Positions 21,101-32,023 of a DNA stretch of 64,000 nt are shown one piece after another (the first letter of the stretch is position 1; each line of letters opens with the position of its first letter). The notes below the pieces were generated by a model that searched no databases, was not told the origin of the DNA, and saw nothing but the letters and a program-made list of their open reading frames with translations. A program made the translations under genes and the position numbers. This stretch comes from Diphasiastrum complanatum (Eukaryota; Streptophyta; Lycopodiopsida; Lycopodiales; Lycopodiaceae): NCBI GenBank assembly GCA_029204225.1, contig CM055092.1, positions 60,494,401 to 60,558,400 on the forward strand. The letters run 5' to 3'.

Positions 21101-21639
21101 AGATCCAACAATTAGCAAAAACCAAAGAAAGCATGAGAGATGGAGAAAAAGTGGTAGAGAGCAAGGATATTCCTCAATCCATTCCTGAAGAGAACCAATA
21201 TGCTTTATTGAAACGAGGAAATGAACATGAGGAGCAACTCGAGTTGGTCTCTTTTTATAGTAGAGAGGAGGAACCTGGCCTCTGAATCCTATTGGTCCAT
21301 TTTTGTCTCTCTAATTATTCAAATTTCAAAAAGAGTGGGAACCATCCAATTTGGAGGGAAACCCAACTTTATTCACTAACTTGACATTTAGGCCCTACGA
21401 CATTAAAAGTCTCGCAAAAAGGCCTAAAGTCCTTTTATTGACTTGTAACTAATCAAATCTCTATATGATCATCAGGTTGGACTTACACATGCAGGGTGCC
21501 AAATCCCTCTCACTTATTAACTAGGGTTAGGGTTGCCTTGGGATCCACAAACCCTCCACGACACCTGTGAGATACAGTTATTGGGGACTTTTATTGGCGG
21601 TCCCACGACACCTGTGAGATGCAGTTATTGGGGACTTTT
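21101..21639. other. No gene; contains a 47-bp tandem duplication
   Basis: Apart from two adjacent copies of a 47-bp unit beginning CGACACCTGTGAGAT (21559-21605 and 21606-21648), nothing is supported. Confidence 0.5.
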
Positions 21640-23566
21640 ATTGGCGTCGCGTCGAATCTTTATTAAATGGTACTGCACCTTCTCCATAAAGTCGAGGCGT
21701 GCAGTATTAAAATCTAAATTGTGTGGTAGAAAACATAAATGGGCTCCGGCAATCCACTTTGAGGTTGTCCATGATGTGAAGCGTGATTCCCAGAAGCCTC
21801 TCATCATTGTTGCACGAAAGTATAAACGAGCAACCGGCAGCTGATCTTTGATATTCTCTGAGGCCATCAGCTTATTTGGATCGAATGCCAGAGGAGATAG
21901 GCAATCGTCCCATCTGGTTGCCACTAACACCAACAGAGTTAGATCTTTTGCAAATAGTGCCGATTGTCGCACCGTGGGATCTGGAGAGTGGACATACTCT
22001 CTCTAGTACACTGGTAAAGCTTGGTGAAAGTCCACTAAAATTGTCCAGTTGTAGGGCTGATGGATGATTGGCCAATTGGACGTATGGATGGTGATTTTGT
22101 CCATAGCCAATCCCAAATCTTTCCATTTATTCCTTCTCGGCATTGGCACATAATAAGGATTGACCCGCAATTGGCGAGGGCTGGCGACGTAACTCTTGAT
22201 TGATTCCGGAGTTTTCTCAAAAATGGTAATTCTCCATGCCGGCTGCTCTCCCAATGCAGGTATTTTGTCCAACTCTTTGCCAGCCTCTATCTCGGAGGTC
22301 TTAAACTTCAGAACCCCACTCCCACATGAGGACTCATGCGGATGTTGTGATAAGAAGCTCTGGATCTGGTCCTCGACGCTGATGGGTCTTCTGAATAGAT
22401 GTGTGGTCCTTGATGAGGATGGACCCGCTTGCACTGTCGGTAAAATTGGCGGTTGTTCTTCTATACCTGGATCTCCCCCCTGGTCCATGCCCGAATCTAA
22501 CCCTGTATGCATTGGTACATCTTCTTGGTGCGTAGGGGAGAATTATGGCATGACCGGTACAGGGATTTGTGGTTCGGCTTGTTTTTTCATAGACGCTGAT
22601 GGTTTCTTTAGCCTTGGCCAACTCAGTTGAAGCTGCTCCTTTGAACCTGTCAAAGCGGCCTTGGAATTCCTAAAGGGCTTGGTCGACCCAAAGTGCGGCT
22701 AGGGCATCTTCAGTTTGAGGTTGCTGGCTTGAATCTTCAACACCGACAATAGTGTCATGGATTGGTTTGAATCCTCTTCCAGGGGATTGGAGTTCAAAGG
22801 GCGTAGGGCTCTGGGGCATTTCAAAAATTTCGGTGGCCCCAAGGGGGTCAGAATTATCGAACATATCCATTAAAAACTGCATGTTTGGTGAACTAGCTTC
22901 GGTGTGTGGGGGTGAGGCGGCCTGGGCAGCTCTGATGGAAATGGTAGCCCCAATGGTCACAGACTGCCCTTGTGTGGAAGCAGAGACGAGGGAAGCATCA
23001 GAGGCGGGGGGAATAGGAAGTTCAGTGCGAACAGTAGTAGGGGGCAGAAGCACAGCCTAATATGACGTCGTGACGTGGAAGGCGAGTTAGGAATGACGAT
23101 CTTGCTGCATGGATGACGTCGACTATAGGAACTCGAGGCCTGGTGGGATGACTCGACCGGTGCTTCTTCATAGATCAAAAGCACAGAATCCAGGTGGAAG
23201 CCATGGATTTTATTTTTTAGGTGAGAGGAGACTAGAAGAGACAACAAAGAGCCAGCAGCGAACTGATGCTTAGTATTGCTCTTTATAGCTCGTTTGAGCT
23301 CACCAGAAACAGTTTTGAACCAATTATATGATTCAAGAGGAGCTTTGGCCAACTTGGTATAGGACTCAACTATCCTATGGAGGATTTGTGAAGTGATGCG
23401 ATCTTTCCTGAGGTTCCCAACCATCAGGAAGTGGTTCAGTAGCTGGGCAGCAGCGTGGATGGAAGTCTCAATGATGGCATCAAGGAGGTATCCATATAGC
23501 TCTAAAATAAAATCACTTCTGATACGATTAAGTATTAGATCAAGGGATCAAATAAGCTCTTGTATC
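21640..23566 (-). pseudogene. Unrecognised decayed polyprotein-like block behind an LTR
   Basis: Reading leftward from the primer-binding-like site at 23556-23567, several long minus frames follow one another with shifts. The first, about 120 residues, is helical (IIETSIHAAAQLLNHFLMVG, ILHRIVESYTKLAKAPLESY). Next comes a proline/serine-rich frame (22670-23053) with an acidic MDMFDNSDPLG segment. Then comes a frame at 22003-22512 (YVPMPRRNKWKDLGLAMDKI, NWPIIHQPYNWTILVDFHQA), and last a frame at 21625-21972 (RLYFRATMMRGFWESRFTSW). In total there are roughly 600 codons. None of the gag, protease, integrase or reverse transcriptase motifs is visible. It occupies the internal position of the minus element whose LTR starts at 23568. 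Captured host sequence or an extra element gene are both possible. Confidence 0.5.
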
Positions 23567-24037
23567 ATGTTTTGGAAATAACAGAGTCTGAGGATCGGAC
23601 GCGTCGAACAATTTGATCGGAACGATCCTACTACTGCACGAAGACAGTGGTCGACCGATCTCCTCGGTGCGTGCACTACAACAATAATAGGCAAACATAA
23701 GATTAAAACAGAGCTTAATTTGCGTGGTTATTTGTGAAAGCAGAAGAGCAAACAATCAGACAAGTCAATAAGAAAGTCAGACAGGAAGACGTAGTAGCAA
23801 CACATACAATTGTGACAAGAACTTTGAACACAATAAAATATAGTGATTGATTCAGATTTATGTATAGAAATACAAGTCAGATTGATGCTATGAGCACAAG
23901 ACAATAGCGGGCGAGACCGCATGTGCTCAAGAAGCTAGTTCCGCTCTTTAAAAGCTATGAGCTTATTACTGACAATCAGTCTGAAGAAAGAATCGATGCG
24001 TGAAAGCATCTATATTGATCCACTTACTTAATTAGAT

Positions 24038-25444
24038 TGAAGAAATGAAATATTTTCAACTACAAAGCCTTGCTAGCTTTCAGCCCTCAACCCGACGAAG
24101 ACATTCGCGAACTCGAAGATCTGGAGACACAAAGCACGAAAGGTTTCGTGAACACAAAATTCAAAGGAGACGAAGCCAAACGATTCGCGAACACGAAAGA
24201 TCCATGAACGAGATTCCTTTGCAGTCCAGTACGAGAGAAAGGCATACGAGCAAAATTCGTGTTCCATTCCAGAACAAAGCACATTGCGATCATGTACCAC
24301 TTGATCAGGGATTCAATTGAGAAGAAGATGCTATAGACCACCTTCATCGGAATGAGAGACATGGTTGCTGACATCTTCACCAAAGCCCTGGACAAAGGAC
24401 TCTTTGAGAGACAAAGGAGCAGTCTCGGGATCGTAAAGCTATCATGCTTTGAGAGGGAGCTGAAGAAACGAAATGTTTCCAACTACAAAGCCTTGCTAGC
24501 TTTCAGCCCTCAGCCCAACGAAGACATTCACGAACTTGAAGATTTGGAGACACAAAGCATGAAAGGTTTTGCGAACACAAAAGTCAAAGGAGACGAAGAC
24601 GAACAATTTACGAACACAAAAGATCCATGAACGAGATTTTTTTGCGGTCCGGTACGAGAGAAAGGCATATGAGCAAAAAGAAACCCGTTTTGCCCTCACG
24701 CTCCAAAGAGTACCAGCTAAGATCATGCAAGTACCCAAAAGTATAGATATCTGATTTGATGGTATGACGTCAACAGATACACTTTAGATCGTGGCTAATC
24801 AGCCACTCTTGTAACTCCCTGACTAGTTGCTTAATCATTCTAATCTTAGATTTACATAGAGCGACCATATTTACTGGATGATACTTGACATAAAGATCAA
24901 CTAAATACACATACAATGTAATGTAATATTCTGATGCTAGTAAGCAATCAAGACAAAAAATAAAGGATACTTGTCCGCCTGCGTGCGAAGACAATTCTGT
25001 CTAGGATCAGAAGATCCAACTGTCTGCTAGTAAAGCGAGACAATTACTCGTGAGAGAACCGCGTTTCTCTCACGCCAATGCACTGTGTGGGTATGCACAT
25101 AGTGCTCAAAGAATCAGAGAAAAGAAATCAATAGACGATATTGTAGCCTTCGCGCACATATCAATTTTTGTTGTGTCTGATCTCGAATGCAAATGTTTCT
25201 ACTGTTAATCGTGTGTCTGAGTTTCTTCTTGTTCATTTTGAATTCCACACTTTGGTTGAAACTATGTTGAATGTTGTATTAATTTTATGAAAGTAAATCA
25301 GTAGTGACTGTAGGAGTGACTCAGCTGGCAGTGTCCAGCGATCGCATCCGAACTCCATCTGAGCTGAAGAGAGTCGTGATTGATTCGCCTTCGCAAAAAT
25401 TTCGCGAATCCGACGAATTCATCAGTCAACACACATCCCCAACA
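24038..25444 (+). mobile_element. Nested, internally deleted copia element with TAGAT duplication
   Basis: TAGAT at 24033-24037 and 25445-25449 flanks this insert. It begins TGAAGAAATGAAAT (24038), the start of a 5' LTR cut after about 230 bp. A RNase H tail follows (about 24261-24440: KHIAIMYHLIRDSIEKKM, MVADIFTKALDKGLFERQRS), then a full 3' LTR from TGAAGAAACG (24461) to CATCCCCAACA (25444), 984 bp. The first 200 bp of both LTRs match. Most of the internal region is gone. Confidence 0.85.
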
Positions 25445-25654
25445 TAGATTACAATGGTCATCTATATACAATTTACATTTGTGCAGATGAGTGTACAAAG
25501 AAGATGGCGTGGAGTTGTTGTGCCGTCTGGAGGAGATCATGGCTACTGCTATCATTGTCAAGTAGTTGCACATAGTACAAGAAGCGAGCGTGAAAAGGCT
25601 TCAACTATTTGGAGTCGAGCGACTCGCTGTTGTGGCCAATTAAGGATAGTCAAT

Positions 25655-25771
25655 AAGTCGGACTTCCACGATATGTCGGAAAAGTATGGCTTCCCCGATA
25701 TGTCCGCCAAGTCGAGCTTCCCCGATATGTCAAACAAGTCAGGCTTCCCCGATATGTCGGCCAAGTCGGAC
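25655..25771. repeat. 27-bp minisatellite inside the LTR
   Basis: Four full units plus part of a fifth share AAGTC followed by GGCTTCCCCGATATGTC. Because 27 is a multiple of three, it is open in several frames and gives a nine-residue repeat, but it lies in LTR sequence and is unlikely to be translated. Confidence 0.85.
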
Positions 25772-25874
25772 TGCCATTTCCGCAAATTGTGCGACAATGC
25801 ATGTAAAACTACAGCAATGTGAATGGAACTAGATTAACATGGGATTTAGGAGAGTAGAGGATATAAATCCAACA

Positions 25875-27250
25875 GATATCAAGAGCACACAGGAACTATC
25901 ATCATTCAACAAAGGAAGATATTACAATACCACTGAAATTTGGATTGCATGTCCTCCCATCGTAGACATGCTTTATAGCCAAGGCCCATGTAGGGTAATG
26001 CCAAGAACGGAGTGCTTGGGATCGCCACTTAGGAAATGTGGGGAAGGCAAATTGCTGACGTAAGCAACACACTTGTGTTTTGCTTGACACCAACACTTTT
26101 TAGTGAAGTTCTCATAAAAAGTTGAAAAAGGAAATCGAACATTGGAGAAGGACGAATTAACCAACTGAGGAACCAAAGGAAAACAACTCATCAATGAAAG
26201 AAAATGTGTGAACGTCGCTCCCATATATTGCTCTCAATAAAGTGGTCTAATTATTAGTTTTCTATTTTTGTATGTGGGGTGGATTTGAGTCAATTTAAAA
26301 ACAAAGAAAATGAAATAACTTTTACCAATTTTCCACTTACTAGAGTACCTTGCATGTCAACTCTTTGTAGGTCTATATTATTTAGTAAAAATTCCACAAT
26401 TGTAATAGGTTCTATTATGTTTTTGAAGAATTTAAATGAAACGTTGACAATGTTTTATAACATTGGTTTGAAAACTTGTTTCACTAGCACTTCTTCCAAT
26501 ATTCATGGAATTCACGAGCACAAGTGCAATTTAAATCTAGTCTTGACTGTTTCATATGCTTGGTTAGCAAACTTGTTTTGATTGCACAAGTTCAAACTTC
26601 CAATTCACGAGCAAAAGTGCAATCTAAATCTAGTCTTATCTCTTAAAAGTTTCAACCTTGCGTATATTGATTCAAACTTGTGTTACTAGCACAAGTTCCA
26701 ACTTCCAATTCACGTAGTCTCAATCTTGCGTATGGTGGAATCACGTGAGGTGAACCAATTCCACTCTCCAATTGCATTTAGATTTCTTCTATCGGAGGTT
26801 GCCATGTCAACGAGAGGTTACAGCTTGTGTGGTGCTATGTATAGTGGAATCACACGAGGAGAGCCAATTCTACTCTCTAGTTGAATTTCTATTTTTTGAA
26901 CTTTTTATATTTTGAAATGGAGGGTGCCATGTCAAATGCATTAATTAACATGCCTAGTGCCATGTCAATGACAGATCATGCCTTTAGCGTGCTATTGAGA
27001 TGGCACCTTCCATTAAGAAAATAAACCGTGTGCTCTCGAATTGTTGTTGGGAGCCAAGTTTTGTTGGGTTTCTTATAAAATGTGATCTTGATTTTTGGCT
27101 CCATTTCCTTGAAAAGAAAACTCAAAATGTGATCAAGACTATGGAATCTATCTCCTCTTTTCTAGATTTGCATGTTGATATATTTATTTAAAATTTAATG
27201 GAGATATGAAGGCATAAACTCAAGGCTATTGCCAAGTCAAAAGCCACCAA
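25875..27250. other. Intergenic DNA, no supported gene
   Basis: AT-rich. Short related phrases (CAAACTTCCAATTCACG, ACAAGTTC, TGCAATTTAAATCTAGTCTT) recur between 26510 and 26720, and GTGGAATCAC plus GAG-GAGCCAATTC-ACTCTC phrases recur near 26740 and 26845, indicating degenerate local duplications. The open frames (26279-26581 and 27000-27191) carry no domain I can recognise. Confidence 0.45.
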
Positions 27251-28915
27251 AATGTGGTTTCGCCTTACGTGGCGGAATGTTATTGTTATAAAAAAGGTTT
27301 ATATCATTTTTTGAGCCGCCCCCCTTCTTTCTTCATTTCTTTTCTCTCTTTTTCTTTTCTTTTCTTTTCTTCTTCTTGCGAGGATGGATGCTGAGAGCGA
27401 ATCAGAAAATGCTGATTGAATGAATGAGTGAATGGATCGCATCATTGAATGCGAATTTTTGCTCAATGAATGGATCGCATCTGGTGCTGCTGCTCTCGTC
27501 CGAGGTTTGGAGGCCACAGGGGACGATGGATCTGGGTTTTGACAGGGCTGGAGGAGAGGTCGGCTTTCTGTTGTTGCCTGCATTATGCAGTTTGAGCTGC
27601 AATTTTCTCGGTTGATCTGGATATGTTTTGTGGGTTCATTCATACCTGCTCTCCTCATTCTGCTCCTCCTCTTTCGTGATTTGAATTGGCGGATTACTCA
27701 ACGTTTCTCTGAGATTCATCGCTGCTCTTGTGCATTTTAGAGGTCTCAAGAATCACCAAATATATTTGGTCTCCTCCGTTTTGAGATAATGGGTGCGGCA
27801 TGTAGTGGAGTTTTGATCGCGTCCTGACAGAAGGCGTCTTTTCTTACCGTTCATGGAGGGCTGGAATTCAGCTCGTAAAAGATGCCGGGGTATTATTAGT
27901 GCATTTTCTGGTTTCGTGCTCTGATTTACTCTGCAAACTATTCGTAGTAACAGAATTTGGCGATTTCCACATTGGCAGCTCTGCATAATCTTGCTTTAAA
28001 AGCTGCGTACTGCTTCTCTGTTGTTAGAATCTTGTAACTTTGATGTCTATTTGTGACGCATGTAAAGCTCTGTCGATATGCAACGATTTCTTCAAAATCA
28101 TATCTTTCTATTCCTGTACACGCCAACATTACCGTTTTGCAGCAGTTTGGAAGGATTGATAATCCTTCGGAATAATTTTCGCCGATCCGTTTGTAAGAGT
28201 TAGGCGAATTGATTGAGTTTATTTGTCCAATTTGAGTGATATAATTCCCTCAGTTTATTCGCTTTGTCGCCCTTATCTTGCGAGCTCTCCAGTTACCAGG
28301 CTGGTAATGCCTTTTGATTTGCCTTCGTCTCTTAAAATGGTTACGTTGATTGGACGCTGACAGGTTTCCTGCCTCCGAATCAAGCAGCATGGAAGATATA
28401 TGAAATGTCAGGATTCTGGTACAAGAATGTGTGCCATGCCTGAGAATCACTTAGTAAAATATAAAATTAACAAAAACATTTCATCCAAGGAAGGTGGATG
28501 CAAAATTTAAGAAGCCCATTTTTTTCTGGTAGAATCATATCTGGAAGGTGAGCATTGCCGCAGGATCTCCATTTGTCCCCCAGCCCCCACGAATGCTGGA
28601 TATATTATTAGAACCCATGGCAGAAAGAACGATACATCGGGAAAATCTGCATACCTTCCAACAGTTAACAAGGAGCGATAGAGAATTTCAAGAAGTTTTT
28701 TCCAGGGAATCATTAGAATTTAGCTCCATTCGGCAGTTTCAACTGAGAGAAGAACATTGTTACTACCTGTAAACACGATTCTAAACATCATATAACTGAC
28801 ATTGTAGAAAAAAGCTCATGTCCTTCGCAATTCACGTTGCTCTGTCTGCCATCAATCCAAGACAGATCGGTCTTCTTGGAAGTGTTATGTGAAGAGAAAA
28901 GTTGCGCGCGTGTCT
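27251..28915 (+). promoter_or_regulatory. Promoter and 5' leader region of the GTD-binding gene
   Basis: TTATAAAAAAGG at about 27284 is a good TATA candidate. A pyrimidine-rich tract (27323-27373, CT microsatellite) and a more GC-balanced stretch follow, as is common in plant leaders. No splice model can be proved for the leader. Upstream ATGs are frequent. One 59-codon frame runs 28593-28772 (MLDILLEPMAERTIH). Another of 24 codons, 28818-28892, ends in an ATG-TGA start-stop pair at 28887-28892, 23 bases before the main ATG. Confidence 0.45.
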
Positions 28916-31900
28916 ATGGAAGAAGAGCAAAGGAAGCCAGGTTGTAACTGGAAGCACGCTGAGGCTTCTGAGGATGCCTTGCTTCTTTCAATAGGAAATG
29001 ATTTGAGTGCCTCTTGGGAGCCATTGGGAAACGGCGTCGAAGGTGAGCTGGAGATACCCTCAACAGATCCTATGGCTGCTTTGTGTGATGTGCAGGAAAA
29101 AGATGAGTTATCATCAATAGTGGAATTTTTAGACCGCTTAAACAACAACCTAGAACAAGAGGATAGTAATATAGCTAGATCTTTAGAATCTACAGCAACA
29201 GTGAAAGAAGATGTGAAAAAGTTATTCGAGAAAGCTACGAGAGAAGAGAGCAATCAAGACCTTCAGGAGGAAGATGAGGTGATGAATTTGAGGGAAGCTC
29301 TACACTCAGAGCATCAAGCTATCAAAACGTTGAATTTTGAACTGGAGGAAGAGAGGAAGGCTGCAGCTATTGCTGCCACAGAGACTATGGCCATGATTTC
29401 TCGCTTACAAAAGGAGAAGGCAGCATTGCAGATGGAAGCTCGTCAGTACCAGCTCATGGTGGAGGAGAAAGCTTGCTACGATCAAGAGGTTATCACCGTT
29501 ATGAAGGATATCCTTTTGGAAAAGGTGGAAGAGAAGCACGCACTAGAAAAAGAGTTGGGACTGTGCAAGCAAAGGCTGTTCTCTGAGGGAGCAAGGAACT
29601 GGATCAGAGAAGGCAGCAGAAGCTCTCCAGGGCATGCCATTGGAAGAGAAATGGACATGCTTTTGTTGCAGGGAAATGAAACCGATATTTCTGTAGATGA
29701 AAGAGGAAAGGGGATGCTTTTGCGGGAGGGAATGGAAACAGATTCTTCTTTCAATGAAATGCTTTTGTTAGAGCGAACTACAAATAATTCTTCTTCAAAT
29801 GAAAGAGGAAAGGGGATGCTTTGGCCGGAGGCAATGGAAGTCGATTCTTCATTCAATGAGATGGGAATGGAGATGCTTTTGTTGGAGGCCAGAATGGAAA
29901 CAGATTCTTCATTATCTGATGATGCAATCATTGATCAGTTTGGCCACTCAATGATGAATCAAAGTAGTTCTTTCGCGTCTACGCCAACGATCCCATTCGA
30001 TGATCAAGCTGGAGCCAAAGAAGGCTATACATGGACAGATTGGGAGTTCCTTACTAGTGAAAATCTACAAAACGGCGAACTGCCACAAATAACAAATGGA
30101 ACTCTTAGTCTTCAAAGGCCAATGGATACTGCCGAGTCCAACAAAGTTCACCAAAGACATTATTCAGAGAAAGAATGCGGCGATGATGAACATGAGACTG
30201 TTAAGAGATCTCAGATATCTTCTAGGTCTATAATACCAGAAATGAGTGGAGTAGAACCCGAAGCTGAAATGATTGCTTACAAAACTGGGCGTATAGCCTC
30301 AAATACATTCCCCAAAAGTGTTAAGCAAAACAATGTGGTCTCGAAAACAGGGATGCCTCTTTCAAGAGCTGCAGATGACAAGGTTTGGGGAGTAATGGAT
30401 CCGGATTTCAAGATTCGTAGAATTGGTAGCAAGGATGGGAGCTCCTGGCCATGGGACGGGGAAGATTTGTGGTCAACTTCTGTGCATGATGTGTATGAAG
30501 TAAAGAACGAGAGCTCTGAAAATCCCTCAGAGGATCATCCTACAAAATCTGAATCTATAGCAGAACGGAATGATTGGGATTTTCTAGAAAGATATGGCAA
30601 AGTTTGGCAAAGCAAGCCTTTTACACTGCATTCTGAAGTAAGCCTGGAAAATGGTGCATCACAGATTTCAGGAACGTCTTCTCAGGAGCTTGTGTCTGGT
30701 CTCGGACAAAGGATTCTAAATTCTTTTGAGATGACGCGGATCGATAACGATACGCCAAGAAACATGGTGGGGGATCGACTTGGAAAGCCAGACTCGTCAT
30801 TTCCTCAACACATTCTTCGTGAGGATAAACGAGGTGTGGGAGAACCGAACGGACGTAAGGCAGCTCTTTTATCTGATACAAAAAAGGTTCTGTTGCCCAC
30901 AGATGAGTCAACGCAGAATAATGTTGATTATGTCCATCTGCATACTTTCAACCACTCTTTGCCTAAAGATTCTGTAGGCGAGGAGGGTAGCTCCTCCATG
31001 GTACTCCAAGAAAATTCAAGGACTGCTATTGACGATCGAATTGAACAGCTTACCTTCAGATTGCATTCACTTGAGGCAGAGCGAGAGTCCTTGAAGCAGA
31101 CCATTGTGTCTTTGAAGAGAGGAAATGTGTCTTTGAAGAAAGGAAGTGGGGAGATGCAAATGCTGCAAGACATCTCCCACCAACTGAGGCAAATCAAAAG
31201 TACAGAGAGCGAGGTCAGGAGCGTCAGACGATTGTCATTGAGCTCCTTGTTTCAGGTACTTGCGTCTATCCAAGGCTTTGCTTACATTTTTTAGATGTCA
31301 GGCATGGTTTATACGTTGCAAGCTCAAAGGTACAGGCAAAGAAGCCCACCTTTTCTGCTATTTTGACTGGGCTGGAGGAGGTTATCTACATGGTGAACAA
31401 AATCAAACTGAGTGAGGCTTACAAGGCTTATTAATTAGTACTGCATGTTAGTTTCGAAACAAACATTTCTGGTTGTAGGAAGCAATCTGTTTTGTGAGTC
31501 ACAATGTTGTTGATGACTCTTCAGTGAGCCTTTGTGAAATAGAATGAATGGATGATATTAAGAGCTCTTATATGTTAATCACTAGTGTTCAATTCACGTT
31601 TGGTAATTGGACAGGGAATTCTCTCCTTCAATCTTTGGCGCAGATGTGTCCTTTCTCAGCTGGGCAGGTGAGTCTTGATACTTCAACCTGTTCTGTTTTA
31701 TACTCAATCTACTGAACTGTTCTGCTATCCATTGCAAAATTTTCTGATGACATGTCTTATCCAGGCTTGTATGCTGGTTTCTTAGAGCCGCTAATGCTGG
31801 AGCAAGCTTCACAGTCCCCGTAGGCTTGACATACATTTTAGCAAACAAGGATAAGCTACAAGCAACATCTTGTGTTACTCTTGCTTTCAAGCCTGAAAGT

Positions 31901-32023
31901 GTCCCTCCTGCTTGGCAGCAAGATCATTATATTCATTCGCTTCTGAGGGCCGAAAATTTATCAGACTGGCGAACAGACGCGAGTGGGTTGTCTGAGACAG
32001 CTTTAAATGGTTGGAACTTCTAA
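28916..32023 (+). CDS. GTD-binding (myosin-binding-like) coiled-coil protein, three exons
   Basis: Exons 28916-31255, 31615-31667 and 31765-32023 join in frame to about 883 residues. Donors CAG|GTACTT and CAG|GTGAGT and acceptors GGACAG and ATCCAG fit plant introns, and phases match. Residues about 122-221 form the GTD-binding domain (LEEERKAAAIAATETMAMIS, RLQKEKAALQMEARQYQLMV, EEKACYDQE). A second coiled coil at about 706-780 (DDRIEQLTFRLHSLEAERES) matches the C-terminal block of MyoB-type proteins. Members of that family tether class XI myosins to vesicles; this role is inferred. Residues about 245-345 hold degenerate MLLLEG-METDSSFNEM repeats. The N-terminal membrane segment common in angiosperm members is not visible. 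ATG 28916 is the first in-frame ATG after a stop at 28805. Confidence 0.82.

Larger units (their letters stand above)
23568..25874 (-). repeat. Copia LTR, minus orientation, split by a nested element
   Basis: The + strand ends are TGTTTTGGAAATAAC and ATAAATCCAACA. The family is shared with 41816-42895 and, at its ends, 52603-53529, with matches such as GACAATAGCG followed by GAGACCGC. A weak primer site (minus strand TGATACAAGAGC, 23556-23567) lies at the left. Without the nested insertion (24038-25444 plus one target copy), the LTR is about 895 bp. Confidence 0.75.

Noticed and set aside
25655-25771. Regularly spaced repeat as a CRISPR array
   Set aside because: Units are contiguous without unique spacers, and the setting is a plant LTR.
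25454-25822. 122-codon frame with nine-residue repeats (FPDMSAKS type)
   Set aside because: It is the translation of a 27-bp minisatellite within an LTR, open on both strands because the unit is a multiple of three.
28889-28915. Extension of the GTD-binding protein upstream to 28889
   Set aside because: That start is a GTG, which plants do not normally use. The first in-frame ATG after the upstream stop is at 28916.
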